A DNA stretch of 64,000 nt, taken from the NCBI GenBank assembly GCA_039820405.1, contig JBCBQC010000018.1, forward strand, positions 8,314 through 72,313. Direction: 5' to 3'. Each line of letters begins with the position of its first letter. Positions within the stretch are counted from its first letter, which is position 1. The stretch is from CALLVY01 sp937899855 (GTDB taxonomy: Bacteria; Bacteroidota; Bacteroidia; Chitinophagales; Saprospiraceae). Both the position numbers and the translations under genes were made by a program. This document shows positions 35,046-46,100 of the stretch, piece by piece. Under the pieces are notes generated by a model that was given only the letters and a program-made list of their open reading frames with translations, was not told the origin of the DNA and did not search any database.

Positions 35046-37400
35046 CTAACGATGTATCAGGCGGCCTTGTTCCTCCCATTGCTCCCCCCGCAATTGATAC
35101 CAAAAGGTACCCGGTGGCAATTGACTGAGCTGATTGACCTTGAATTGCTGTTGCCCCAATTGTACCTCATAGCTTTGCGTGAGAATGAGCCGTCCCAGGA
35201 TGTCAAAGATGCTCAGCTGAATCACTTCGGCCTGTGGGGCATTAAGCTGGAAAATAAGCTCGTCGGTAAATGGGTTGGGAGCCACGCGTAGGTCGCGGTG
35301 ATCCGCATTGGGTTGGGGACTTGGTGCTTGCTCCGCAATGTTTAGGTGAAGCTGATTTTCAATCACTAGGGGTTGACTGTTGATGAACTCGGCCCCAAGG
35401 ATATCCTCCCGGAGTTGGAGGTGTTGCAGCAGGTCGTTTAAGGGGGCGAGGGTACGTAAGTTAAGGTGAAATAGAGCCTGCTCCCTACTCAGGCTGTGGC
35501 CCTGCGTACTGGGGGCCAACCAGAGGGTACGCAATTTCCCTTCCGATAATTGAGTGATCCCAAAATCGCTGAGTTGATAATTGGGCAATGAACCGGGAAT
35601 GATACTTTCCACTTGTAGTACCGTAGGATCGATAAACAAGCCAAGAGAAAAAGCGCTGATGTCTTCGAAGTTGTCCGCAGTTACGCTCACCGTCACCGAT
35701 TGATTGGCGTCCACTGCGTAAGGAAAGGAAAGTGCAAGGCTAGCCGGGCTGCGGTCATTGGAGCCGTTGTTGAAGCCATTGACGTCCGCCGATCCATTCA
35801 CATCCCCTACTTTGACACCGTGAAAACCCATCAGCTCAAAGTTAGGGTCGGGAACCTCATAGCACCAATCACTCTGGAGGTAGTCAGGGTAAGGATAGGG
35901 ATAACTCGGCGGTATGTTGAAGGGGGTTTCCAGGAAGTTAGGGACGAAGTGCTCCGGTGCAAAATCTGGGATGAACTCCGGGAAAAAACGCCAGGGACTG
36001 GTGATGCCATTGCCTTCCGGCAACTCCGTGATGGAATATAAAATGAGTTGTCTGAGCAAGGTCAAGTCCGCCACGGTAACGCTGCCACTGTTGTTGACGT
36101 CCGCCGCGATTTGCGACCAGCCATCCAGAGCTGCTGTCCCCAGGGAATGTCGGCTGATCAGGACCAGGTCAAAGCTGGTAACCCCATCGAGCCAGGTACC
36201 TTCCTTCGTCAGGTTGGCTCTAGCAAAACCGGATTGTGCAAAATTACAGTAGAAGCTACCGAAGCGATCGGTCGCCAAGTCCACACAGTCCAAGCCCGTC
36301 TCCGTATTGCAATCGTCATCCGTAAAGTTTTCCACGGATACGGATACGTCAATGATTCCCGTACCACTGGGCATGCGTACTACTTTCTCGTTGACCTCCT
36401 GGACGAGATCGTCCCGCGGGTCACAGTTGGTGAAGTTATTCAGTGTACTGGCCACTGCGCGCATACCAATCATTTGACTTCCTGAAAAGCTATTGCGACA
36501 CTCCCCATAGTAGGACATGAAGTTGGTGACATCCGGCGTAAAATCCATTCCATTTAGGTCCTTACCGGTGGGAGAGGGAACGTCGTCAAAGGCACAATTG
36601 TAGGTTTGAAAATGATTGAGCCGGTTGGCGTCCGCGGGGGTATCGCAAAGCAAATCACCAGCGGTAAGGTCCTTGCTGCTGCAGATCTCGTAGGGGTAAG
36701 TATCATAGGGGTGAGTATTGGCATCCATTCGGGAGCAATTGGGGTAGGGGTACGGCAGAGATAGGTTGACGTTTCTAATGACGAGCTCGTGGAAAGACAT
36801 GGGGCAGTCAATTGCCTCTGGATTCAGAATATCCGTATTCTGAAAAGTGTGAATCTGTCCGAAGGTGTGGCCAAACTCGTGAACGAGTGTTTTTTCATTG
36901 ATTCTAATTTTTCGGATGACCACCGTACCGTAAAAGCCAAAATCGCTCTGGCCCTTGTTAAAAATGTAAAGGTTCACCACCCCATTCACATGGACCAAAT
37001 TGGCCCACTCCGAGTGGTCACTCCTTTTTAGGTAATTAAACCAATCTTCGTTGGTCGTATAGGTGATGTCATTGCAAAGGACCAACTGTATATCGGCGGC
37101 TGCCAAGTATCGATTGGCGCTATCAACAGCTGCTTGCAGGTCAGCCTGGGTAGCACTGGGTGCTCCCAAATCGCTACGCAGTGCGTGCCCCACCACGGGT
37201 ACACTGATCGATTGTCTTCGCTGGGTACTATTTTCTTGAGCGCTTTGCGCTATTCGCTGTGCATTGCGTTGGGCCATAGTGTATCGCTCCTCAAAGGTAA
37301 ACAGGTCATCAAAGCCACAATGGCTGTGATCTTGTCCCGCTGCCGAAAAAGTAAAGCTTACTAAGACGCAAATCATGATGTTGCTCAGTAAAATTTTCAT
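35046..37400 (-). CDS. Secreted M43-type metalloprotease with T9SS sorting domain
   Basis: 784 residues from ATG 37400 (MKILLSNIMICVLVSF), with a signal peptide ending near SAAGQ. The zinc motif HEFGHTFGQIH spans residues 174-184, with a Met-turn in FMSYYGECR and the DTPAD motif before it, as in pappalysin/cytophagalysin (M43) proteases. Then come a dockerin-like calcium repeat near 428 (DVNNSGSVTVADL) and a second DVNGSADVN, a cohesin-like beta-sandwich (about 563-690), and a type A T9SS sorting domain (about 703-784; VAPNPF, FDILGR). It is probably exported and anchored or released. It is the most divergent of the four M43 genes. Confidence 0.9.
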   Translation of the reverse strand: MKILLSNIMICVLVSFTFSAAGQDHSHCGFDDLFTFEERYTMAQRNAQRIAQSAQENSTQRRQSISVPVVGHALRSDLGAPSATQADLQAAVDSANRYLAAADIQLVLCNDITYTTNEDWFNYLKRSDHSEWANLVHVNGVVNLYIFNKGQSDFGFYGTVVIRKIRINEKTLVHEFGHTFGQIHTFQNTDILNPEAIDCPMSFHELVIRNVNLSLPYPYPNCSRMDANTHPYDTYPYEICSSKDLTAGDLLCDTPADANRLNHFQTYNCAFDDVPSPTGKDLNGMDFTPDVTNFMSYYGECRNSFSGSQMIGMRAVASTLNNFTNCDPRDDLVQEVNEKVVRMPSGTGIIDVSVSVENFTDDDCNTETGLDCVDLATDRFGSFYCNFAQSGFARANLTKEGTWLDGVTSFDLVLISRHSLGTAALDGWSQIAADVNNSGSVTVADLTLLRQLILYSITELPEGNGITSPWRFFPEFIPDFAPEHFVPNFLETPFNIPPSYPYPYPDYLQSDWCYEVPDPNFELMGFHGVKVGDVNGSADVNGFNNGSNDRSPASLALSFPYAVDANQSVTVSVTADNFEDISAFSLGLFIDPTVLQVESIIPGSLPNYQLSDFGITQLSEGKLRTLWLAPSTQGHSLSREQALFHLNLRTLAPLNDLLQHLQLREDILGAEFINSQPLVIENQLHLNIAEQAPSPQPNADHRDLRVAPNPFTDELIFQLNAPQAEVIQLSIFDILGRLILTQSYEVQLGQQQFKVNQLSQLPPGTFWYQLRGEQWEEQGRLIHR

Positions 37401-37546
37401 AGTTCTGGTTTTGTGTACGAATGGGTACTGGTGATTTTTGTAAAAGGGAATACATAGCTGGCCCGGGCTGATTACCGGCGTCAGCCGGAATCGCCACAAG
37501 CTTGCGAATACACTATTGGTAAGACACACCCTAGCTTAGCCGGGGA

Positions 37547-40500
37547 TCAATGGTACACTACAAAGGGCAAGACTTCCTGCTGTGTGGCCGCTACCAAGCG
37601 GAGGTAGTACAAGCCCGGTGAGAGCTGGTCCGCCGGAATGGGCCAGCGGTACTGCCCGCGCGCGACCCCTGCGTCTTCGTACAAGCGGGCGACGGTCTGT
37701 CCCGTACTGTTGTAAATGCTCAACGTAATATCAGTATCTTCCCGGAGTCCCAAATACAATTCCAGTTCATCAGCCCGACCCGGATTGGGGCGAACGTCGA
37801 TGGCGGCTCCGGCTTGCTGGTAATAAAGCGGACCCTCCAATTGTACCGGCCAGCGTTGCCGCTCTCCCGTCGCTTCCGCCCGGCCGTAGGCTTCTCCCAC
37901 CGTAGGCAAGGCCGTTAGGCGTAGGGCCAATTGCCGGGGACTAGCCGCCGGATCCCGCGGGCGAAAGTACAGGCGCAACAAAAGCTCTCCCCCTTCCATC
38001 CGGCCTTCCCAAGCTGGATTCCACCAGGCACCAGTGAGCTTGCCCGCCACCGGGGTGTGGACCAAGTAGTGATCGGAGTCGGTCGCTTCCTCGGGAACCC
38101 ATTCCAACCAATCGGCCGCGTAGGCCACCGTCAACTGGAGCGATTCCAAGTCCCGCGCCTCCGCCGTACGGAGCTGTACCTCCCAAAGGCCATCGTCCCC
38201 CACCCTGACCGATTGCTGTAAGCGGACCAGCCCCGCCCCGTCGTACTCGGTTTCCTGCTGCCCCATCTGACTTTCCAAATCGCCATTCAAATCCCCTGGA
38301 AGGAGGGCCACGATCGACAAGTCGTTGAAGGTGGTGGGATTGATGATCTCGTTGGCGCGCGGACCCGTAGGTGGAAAATTTTGCAGCGTCTGATGGGGGA
38401 GAAAACGCCAACGCTCCTGATACTCCAAATTGCTCTGGCGAAATAAAATTCGATCCAGCAACTGTTCGCGGTCCCGCTCGTCGACCCGGTCGTCCCGGTT
38501 GAGGTCGGCGCGAAAACGCTGTACGGGATTTTCAAAAGTTCGACCGTCGAAGTGGTGGTGCAGCAAGTACAGATCGTGGGCGGTACTGCTCCTGAGGATC
38601 GCTGCGCTCTGGGGAAAAAGCCGGTAGCGATTCTGGTAGGGAACATTCGCAAAGGAAAAGTGGCCCACCGAGTCCGTTAGCACGACTGGCCCCCCATCGC
38701 CAAGATTGATCGGTACCTCTACCATGGGGAGGCCCAGGCTATTTTGCAAGGTCCCGTTGATGGACACATTGCCCAGTGGGGGTAAAAAATCCGTCTCAAT
38801 GAGGTGCTCGTACTGAGCAGTAGCGCGCAGTTCGTAATCCATTACGATTCCGACGCGTTGTTCGATTAAAGTCCCCGGCACATTGCCGGGGTACTGAGGA
38901 ATACTGAATTGTATAGAACCATAAGCTCGGTCGACGTCCTGACCACTGGGGGGCAGAACGATCTGATCAAAAGTAAAATGCAGGACGCCACTGGGTAGCA
39001 ATGCCCACCGGAAAGGATGGGTGCCTACCGGGGGCTGGATCCGGGTCAAATCCAAGAAGGGCGAAAGGGTATCAAAAATTTCCAGCTGACGAACCGTATC
39101 GGGCCCATCGTTGCGGAAATGGATGACGTATTCCAGGTCGGTATCGGGCGTGATGTACTGCTCGATATCGTAGCCCTTGGGATAGGCCGCCAGGAGAACC
39201 GCCGTGGGTTCCTCCCTGCTTTCCTGACAAAGGATGGCCAGGCTGGGCTCCTGATCGTCTTCCGAGTACTGGGTAACGTAGCCCAAGCTGACCCCTCCCT
39301 GGGGATTGGTCCCGCAGGCTTCGATGGTGGCCGAGGGAAAACTACGGCGCGGGTGGAAGGGAACTTGGTCGACTTCCATCCGCAGGGTCGAACCGTTGGG
39401 ATGGTAAACAAAACTCGTATCGCCCAGCCCCAGCTCGCTGGGGATCGTTCCCCCAGTCAACAGGACGTGGTCCTCGATGATGACGAAATCGACGATCTGG
39501 TCGAGGGCGGCGATGCCCTTATTGTTGATTATAAACACGACCGAGTCGCCCCGACAGGTCCCGCTGATTTCGAGATCCGCTCCGTTCCAGGCGGGGTTGG
39601 TGGGGGTACAGACCGAGTCGGGTCGGATTTTGGCCTCCACGCAGTGGGTCTGGCCCAGTAAGGTGGGCTGGCCGTTGTTTCCATTGGTACAATCGAGGTA
39701 GGCATCTACCCAAAATTGGCCGCTGCTATCGGTCGGCAAATCGCCCAGGGCAAATTCGTAGACCCGGGGCGCGGGATTGGTAGCGGGAAGGCTACTGCCC
39801 ACGAGTTGGAGCGCAGGGTCAAAAGTTAGGGTGGCCGTGGCGGCCGTTGCCGTACCGCTGCCCCGGTTGTCGTATTGAAGGTAGAAGCGGTTGTCCTGGC
39901 AGCGCAGCAAAGGCCCGGAATGCAGGGCGATGTGGAGCTGGGGACAGTCCGCGGGGCTGCTCGTACTGAAGTGTCGAACGGTACGGCCCAGCGGCGTACT
40001 GAGGTCGAGGTTAAAATTATTTTGGCAGATGGACCAGGTTTCGTTAGGGGCAAAAAGTTGGATCTCGTAGCTACCCGTATCGAGGCGGAACGCATAGGCG
40101 CCACTGCTGTCACTCAGGGTCCAGGAGATGCCGGAGGAACCGGAAGCCCAGACCACCCAATTGGCCAATCCCACCTCGGTGCTGTCGTGCTGGCAATCGC
40201 CGTTGCCATCGCGGGCAATGCGTCCTTCCAGGTAGTGGTACTCGGGGCTGCCCCCCAGCTGCTGGGTGCGGTAAAAATGGCCGTTGGCAACGGCGTAGAT
40301 CCAGTCTTTGGTGAAGGCGAGGGAATTGGCCCGGACAAAATTATCCGTGGCGGGGTCGCTGGCGACTTGAAATTCGGTGGTGCTGCCGTCGAGGGTAAAA
40401 TAGGTCAAGTTGGGAAAAGTCGCCGAACTGTGGTACCAATCGCCATTGGGTGATCGGAACAGCCGGGCGGAGACGGCATTGTCGATGAGTAAATTCCAAT

Positions 40501-41263
40501 TCAATCCGCCATCGGTAGTCTCCAGTAAGTCGCCCTCAGCGGTAAAATAACCCCGCTGGCTATCTACAAAGATGGCGTGACCGTATTGGGTGGTGTACCC
40601 GCTGGGGGCGATATCGGTCCAGCTATCTCCTCCATCCTCGGTCTTGAACAATCCCGTCACTCCCGCTACTCCCGCCCGCAGGCTGACGAAGCCGGTTTGC
40701 GCATCCACAAAGTAAATGGACTGACCCACCGCATCGGTGCCCGTATCGGTGACGTAGGCCCAGTTGTGACCACCGTCCGTACTCTTGAGTACCCGACCGC
40801 AGTCGGCTGCGATGTAGCCGGTCTCGGCAGTAGGGAAATGGAAGTCGAGGAGGTGGTAATTGGTCGTGAGAATATTGGTCCAGCTTCGGCCTCCGTCTTG
40901 ACTGAGGAGCACGACCCCCGCTTGGGAGTTACTGCCGCAGGGCGTAGGTAAGGTATTGGCGTGGCCGACGGCAATGGCGGTGGCGCCCTCAATGACGCGG
41001 ACGCTACTCAGGTCCTGAATGCTCACCGGACTGGGAATCACCGTCCAGCTCTCGCCACCATTTTCGGTCCGTACGATGACGCCCCCTTTCCCCACGCCCA
41101 CTCCTTGCTGCTCGTCGAAGAAAGCGACATCGTTGATATCGGGAAAGGGTGTGCCAGCGCCCGGAAAAGCCAGGGTTTCCCACTGCCCAAACAGTGGCGC
41201 ACTACTCATTACGATACCGCATAGGAACAGTACAATCAACCGGCTTAGATGTTGATTATCCAT
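37547..41263 (-). CDS. Giant secreted protein 1: BNR propeller, SdrD-like, DUF7619-like, T9SS
   Basis: 1238 residues. Signal peptide to about 27. Residues 30-330 contain BNR/Ycf48-type propeller repeats (ENGGESWT, DGGRSWTN, STDGGHNWA). An SdrD-B-like unit starts near 349, then beta-rich modules. A DUF7619-like domain lies at about 693-830 (AYPKGYDIEQYITPDTDLEY, FDTLSPFLD). Next come a carboxypeptidase-regulatory-like unit (about 833), a dockerin-like DLNRDDRVDERD (about 920), a cohesin-like region and a C-terminal sorting domain. No enzyme motif is seen. It is divergently paired with an LS-EKR gene 216 bp away. The domain name DUF7619 is from memory. Confidence 0.85.
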   Translation of the reverse strand: MDNQHLSRLIVLFLCGIVMSSAPLFGQWETLAFPGAGTPFPDINDVAFFDEQQGVGVGKGGVIVRTENGGESWTVIPSPVSIQDLSSVRVIEGATAIAVGHANTLPTPCGSNSQAGVVLLSQDGGRSWTNILTTNYHLLDFHFPTAETGYIAADCGRVLKSTDGGHNWAYVTDTGTDAVGQSIYFVDAQTGFVSLRAGVAGVTGLFKTEDGGDSWTDIAPSGYTTQYGHAIFVDSQRGYFTAEGDLLETTDGGLNWNLLIDNAVSARLFRSPNGDWYHSSATFPNLTYFTLDGSTTEFQVASDPATDNFVRANSLAFTKDWIYAVANGHFYRTQQLGGSPEYHYLEGRIARDGNGDCQHDSTEVGLANWVVWASGSSGISWTLSDSSGAYAFRLDTGSYEIQLFAPNETWSICQNNFNLDLSTPLGRTVRHFSTSSPADCPQLHIALHSGPLLRCQDNRFYLQYDNRGSGTATAATATLTFDPALQLVGSSLPATNPAPRVYEFALGDLPTDSSGQFWVDAYLDCTNGNNGQPTLLGQTHCVEAKIRPDSVCTPTNPAWNGADLEISGTCRGDSVVFIINNKGIAALDQIVDFVIIEDHVLLTGGTIPSELGLGDTSFVYHPNGSTLRMEVDQVPFHPRRSFPSATIEACGTNPQGGVSLGYVTQYSEDDQEPSLAILCQESREEPTAVLLAAYPKGYDIEQYITPDTDLEYVIHFRNDGPDTVRQLEIFDTLSPFLDLTRIQPPVGTHPFRWALLPSGVLHFTFDQIVLPPSGQDVDRAYGSIQFSIPQYPGNVPGTLIEQRVGIVMDYELRATAQYEHLIETDFLPPLGNVSINGTLQNSLGLPMVEVPINLGDGGPVVLTDSVGHFSFANVPYQNRYRLFPQSAAILRSSTAHDLYLLHHHFDGRTFENPVQRFRADLNRDDRVDERDREQLLDRILFRQSNLEYQERWRFLPHQTLQNFPPTGPRANEIINPTTFNDLSIVALLPGDLNGDLESQMGQQETEYDGAGLVRLQQSVRVGDDGLWEVQLRTAEARDLESLQLTVAYAADWLEWVPEEATDSDHYLVHTPVAGKLTGAWWNPAWEGRMEGGELLLRLYFRPRDPAASPRQLALRLTALPTVGEAYGRAEATGERQRWPVQLEGPLYYQQAGAAIDVRPNPGRADELELYLGLREDTDITLSIYNSTGQTVARLYEDAGVARGQYRWPIPADQLSPGLYYLRLVAATQQEVLPFVVYH

Positions 41264-41391
41264 AGTTTGTTGCCTTTTTCACGTGGTGTCAATCGGTGCG
41301 GGAGAGCAATTGAGGAGGACCTCTAGGAGCCACTCAAAACCGCTCGTCTCTCTATTTACAGTCTAAAGATGCTCCAAAAGTCGGAAAGCCA

Positions 41392-41399
41392 CAAATACA
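41392..41399 (-). promoter_or_regulatory. Candidate -7 box upstream of giant protein 1
   Basis: TGTATTTG on the minus strand, 129 bp before the start codon. TGT(A/C)TTTG occurs at comparable places upstream of all three giant-protein genes, once with identical sequence (46891-46898). Confidence 0.4.
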
Positions 41400-41479
41400 C
41401 AAAAGTTGATTTGTAGGCAGGTAAAAACTTGAAAAGTACGGTAAAATAGATATTTTTAATAAAAAATGTAGGTAAGTAA

Positions 41480-42883
41480 ATGTGGAAAAGTAAATTGATG
41501 GAAGTCTTCCACGCCCTGAGTGGAACGGAGAAAAGAGCCCTCAATAAATGGCTGCGATCCCCTTTTGTCAACCAACGTACGGAAGTTTGGGCGCTGTGGG
41601 ACTACCTCCTGCAACACCGAACGACAGTGGGGCCAGAATGGGATAAAACGGAGGTCTACGCACAAATCTTCCCGGGACAACCTTACCGCGACGTAGCGAT
41701 GCGCCAGCTCATGTCGGATCTGCTCCATTGTATCGAGGCCTATTTGGTGTACAAGAAATTTCGCGCCAATCCCGCCCTGCGCCATACCTATCTGGTCGGC
41801 ATCTACCGCGACAAACGGCTCTTCAAACGCTACCAACAGTCGGTGCAACGCGCTCGCAAGTACCTCGATACCCAGCCCCTCGGTCCACAGCTCTTCGATC
41901 AGCGTTACGACTTGGAGTACGAAAAATTTGTGTACCTCCAAACCCAAAAGCGCACCAAGGCCAACAACCTACAGGACCTGGGCAATGCCCTCGATGCCTC
42001 CATCATCCTACGCAAACTCAAACAAAGTTGTATGTACCTGGCCCACCAGCGCGTCTACAAGGTGGAGTACGATTACAGCTTTTTGCCCCACCTGCTCGAA
42101 TACCTCGCCGACAGCCACCACCTCCAGGATCCCGCCATCGCTACCTACTACTATTGCTACCGGGCCCTCTCCGAGGAGCGGGACGACCTGTTCCAAGAAT
42201 TTAAAAATCAGCTCTTTGCTCAGGAGTCGCGTTTTTCCCAAAGCGAATCGCGCGATCTGCTCCAACTGAGCATCAACTTTTGCATCCAACAACTCAACCG
42301 AGGCGCCAAAAGCTACGTCGCCGAAGCCCTGCACCTCTACCGGCTTGGACTCCGACAAAAGCTGCTGTTTAGCAACGGCCTCCTGTCCCGCTTTACCTAC
42401 AACAACATCGTAGGGCTGGCCCTCAAGCTCGACGAATACGTCTGGGCCGAATCCTTTATCACGGATTACCGCGATCACCTCGATCGAGATTTTCGCCAAC
42501 CCACCTACAATTACAACCTCGCCAAATTATTCTACCGCCAACAGCGTTACCAAGCGGCCTTCCACCACCTTTCCGCCGTCGACGAGTCCGACGTCCTGCT
42601 CAACTTTAGCGCCAAGGTCATCCTCCTCAAAATGTACTACGAACTCGGGGCTTACGACGAGGTGGAGGCCCTCCTGGCCAGCTTTCGGGCCCTGATCAAT
42701 CGGAAGAAAATGCTCAGCTACCACCAGACCAATTTCTCCAATTTCATCCGCTTTACCCGCCGCTTGCTCTACCTGGGCCCCGACGAAGTTGAAAAACGCT
42801 TTGCGCTGCGTCGGGACATCCTCAACGCCCGCGTCCTGGCCGAGCACGAATGGTTGTTGGAGCAGCTGGACGAACGGAGTTGA
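41480..42883 (+). CDS. LS-EKR family helical protein C, paired with giant protein 1
   Basis: 467 residues, soluble, all-helical, no signal peptide. The N-terminus SKLMEVFHALSGTEKRALNKWLRSPF-type context shows the shared LSGTEKR motif, then RSPFVNQ. Conserved later blocks include LKQSC.YLAH, LLEYLADS, YYYCYRALSE and VDESD.LLNF.AKV. It has the same length as D and is very close to it (about half of the positions identical by eye). C-terminal WLLEQLDE is also shared. It is divergent from the giant secreted protein gene. Function unknown; the soluble, repeat-helical build suggests protein-protein interaction. Confidence 0.8.
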   Translation: MWKSKLMEVFHALSGTEKRALNKWLRSPFVNQRTEVWALWDYLLQHRTTVGPEWDKTEVYAQIFPGQPYRDVAMRQLMSDLLHCIEAYLVYKKFRANPALRHTYLVGIYRDKRLFKRYQQSVQRARKYLDTQPLGPQLFDQRYDLEYEKFVYLQTQKRTKANNLQDLGNALDASIILRKLKQSCMYLAHQRVYKVEYDYSFLPHLLEYLADSHHLQDPAIATYYYCYRALSEERDDLFQEFKNQLFAQESRFSQSESRDLLQLSINFCIQQLNRGAKSYVAEALHLYRLGLRQKLLFSNGLLSRFTYNNIVGLALKLDEYVWAESFITDYRDHLDRDFRQPTYNYNLAKLFYRQQRYQAAFHHLSAVDESDVLLNFSAKVILLKMYYELGAYDEVEALLASFRALINRKKMLSYHQTNFSNFIRFTRRLLYLGPDEVEKRFALRRDILNARVLAEHEWLLEQLDERS

Positions 42884-42892
42884 AAACAAAAA

Positions 42893-42916
42893 GCCGGACC
42901 TTGGCCAAGGTCCGGC
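42893..42916 (-). terminator. Palindromic terminator downstream of giant protein 2
   Basis: The palindrome GCCGGACCTTGG/CCAAGGTCCGGC is followed on the minus strand by TTTTTGTTTT. It lies 9 bp after the LS-EKR gene C and about 230 bp past the end of the convergent giant-protein gene, so it may serve both. Confidence 0.65.
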
Positions 42917-43143
42917 GATCATAACCTAATTAATCTAAGGTATAGTAGTGCTAATTTATGTCGATAGATAGGTCCTCCCGGTCGCCGAGCGAACCGGGCG
43001 AACGAAGGCAGGGTCTCCACGGGGTGGAGCACTCCACTCGTAGGGCAGACGGTAAAAGGAGTCCTGGGATTCCGCCCCCCAAATGCTTGGAAGTCAAATC
43101 GTCAGAATAGAAGTTTTCGTGAATGGGTTCGTAAGGTGGTGGA

Positions 43144-46100
43144 TCAGTAAACTACTAATTCAATGGTGTCGGTAGCCGTGCCCACCCGGGCGCGGAGGTA
43201 GTAGATGCCACTACTGAGTTCGTCGAGCCTTAGGGGCAGGAGGTAGTCTCCCGCGGGCAACAATTCTTGGTCGTGTAATTGGAGGAGTGGCTGGCCACTG
43301 GCCTCGTGTAGGGCCAGAGACACGGTACTGCTACTCGCCAAAGAAAGATAGATGTGAGTCGTTTCGTTAGCGCTAAGTAGATTGGGGCGAACGCTCCAAC
43401 GGATGGGGCGGTCTCTCGCTACGGCATCGTCCTGGCTCACGATGCGCCAACGCTGGGCTCGTCCCGCAGCCTCCGACCAGACGTACGCTTCCGGTACCAA
43501 GGGTTCCGCCGCGATCTTGATTCGGGGAACCAATGTAGTGCTACGGTCCGCCTTGTGACGCAGTTCCCAAGTCGCCAGGGCCACGGCTGGGTCGAGTACC
43601 TGATCCGCTCCCCGTCGGTACCAACAGAGGTTGAGTAGGCCCCGCCCATCATCGTGGTACGCCCAGTGGATATTGGGGTCGGTCTCGGCTAGGGGGGAGC
43701 TTACTTCCCGCAGCTCGTACTGGTCGGCGTCGTAGCTGATGCTCAACTGCCCGGAGCGCAAGGCCACCCGCTCCCGGGGGTAGAGGTAAACTACGCTCTC
43801 GTTCTCGGTGGTTCCGGCTAGCAGTTGGAGGGAAAAGGGTAAGACCCGCTCGAAAGCATTGGGTAAGTTTTGTTCTCCGTCGACGTCGCCAGCCAGGAGG
43901 CCAATGAGGTCAATCTGGTTATTGGAAATGAGGTTACGCAAGACAATGCTATCGCTTGGGCCGTCCGTCTCCTGGGGGGCTCGGCCGGGTAGGAAATACC
44001 AGTTTTTGATTTCACCGGCCTGGTTATCCGTGCGGAGCAGCAGTTGCTCCAATTGCCCCAAATCTTGCGAGTTGACCCGGCCGTTACGGTCAACATCTGC
44101 CAGGAGTGACCAGCGCCGGGGGCGATCCAGCTCGGGCTGGTCCAGGTAGCGGGCCATCCAGAAGAGGTCGTGCGCACTGATTTGGACCGCTTCGATGGCC
44201 TGGCGGTCGATGTATAGATTGTAGTCGGGGTGATAAGGCAGGGCTTCGAAAGCAAAGTATCCGTCTTGATCGCTTCGCAGACTACGTCCCAGCGGCTCCA
44301 GCCGCAAAGGAAGGTCGATGAGTGGCAAACCCAATTGATTTTGAATCTGCCCCTCAATCGACATCATTTGGAGTGCGGGTAAAAAATCACCCTCAACAAT
44401 ATGTTCGATAATGGTATTGACGGGGTAGGGGCTAAAGTCCATCCGGTAGCCTACCCGGTTTTGGATCACCGTACCCGGCAGGTTGTCGGGAAGCTGATCG
44501 ATTCGGTATTGTACGAAGAGTCGAGCGGCCAGTGGGTCGACCGTGGCGGGGGGCAGCACCACGTCCTCAAAGGCAATGCGCAGGATACCCTCTCCGCTGA
44601 GGGTCCAGTTGTAAGGGTGACTGCTGCCGCCCATCTGGATACTCGCGGGCTGTAGAAAGGGCGAGAGCGTATCGAAGAGGACGACCTGGTAAACCGTATC
44701 GGAGCTGGTGTTGGAAAGCCGTACCAAATACTCCAGGTCAGTGCTGGGCAGGATGAAATGCTGCGGGCCGTAGCCTTCGGGATAGGCCTCTAAGTGGCGG
44801 TTCGGGTAGCTCTCTCGACTCACCTGCGAAAGGATGTCGACAAATGGGTCCTGGTCATCGCTGGGGTACTGATTGACGTAGCCCAGGCTGATGTCACCAT
44901 TGCTGTCGGTGCCACAGGCCTCTACGGCTACCGAGGGAAAACTACGACCCGGATAGAAGGGGACTTGCTCGGCGGCTAGCCGCAGGGTAGCTCCTTGTGG
45001 TGGAAAAAGGAGGAAGGTATCGCTATTGGCGTCTCCCTGCCAGCCGCCATCAAAGAGCAGGACATCGTCTTCCGTAATGAGGATATTGGCCACCGTACCC
45101 ATCGGGGAGTCGCTGTCGTTGCGCAAGCGGAAGAAGAGGGAATCGTTGACGCAATTGGCCGAGACGCGCAGTCGGGAACCGTCCCACTGGGAGGGTGGGG
45201 GTAGGCAAAAGCTGTCGGGAAAAATGTGCGCCTCCATCTGAAAGGTCTGTCCCGCGATGTTGTCCGTACAATCGAGGTAGGTATCCACCCAGAAATTGCC
45301 GATCTGCTGAGGAGCCAGGTCACCCAGCGGAAAGCGATGGGTGTTGGGGCCGACGAGGGTGCTGGAAATGCTGCTGTTGGAAATGCTGAAGACTGGCGCG
45401 AGCCGGAGGTCGACGTAGGCGGCCGTGGCGGTTCCAGTTCCCGAGTTTTTATAGCTTAGGCGGACGCGGTTGTCCTGGCAGCGAAGTAGCGCAGCATTGC
45501 TGAGGTCGATGGCCAACTGTGGGCACTGGACCTGCATTTGCTGGGGGAAATCGAGGAAAAAAGTATCGAGGATTTGGTCGAGCAGCACCTCCGTACTGGG
45601 CGTACAGCTTTGCCAATTGGGGCTGGGTGGAAAGAGCTCAATCCGGTAGCTCCCCGTATCGAGTTGGAAGCTGTAGTGGCCCAGGGAATCGGTGAGGGTC
45701 CAGCTTTGATTGCCGTCCCGACTCGCCCGGACGGGCCAATCAGCCAGTCCTTCTTCTCCCACCTCCAAGGAACAGTTGGCCGATTGGTCGTCGTAAATTT
45801 TGCCGTGCAAGTACTGATGCGTCACCGCGGTATCGCCCGCCCCAATGCGGTAAAAGCGATTGCAGCCCACCGCATAATACACCCCACCAACGGCAACGAT
45901 ATCCCGAGGCTCGACGTAGGGCTGGGCACTGGGAGCGCTGGCTTCCACCAGTTGGGTGGTCAAATTGGTGAGGTCGTGCCGGGAGAGGGCCTGTCCGGCT
46001 TGGTCGTAGCTGTAGGCTTCCGAGGGAGGGTCGGGAAAAAATAGCAAGTTGCCAAAGAACCCGGCGTAGACGAGGGTCCAAGTATCGCCTCCATCCACCG

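Noticed and set aside
41326..41345. Possible third copy of the inverted-repeat element (AGGAGCCACTCAAAAC)
   Set aside because: It lacks one base of the core and has no matching right end nearby.
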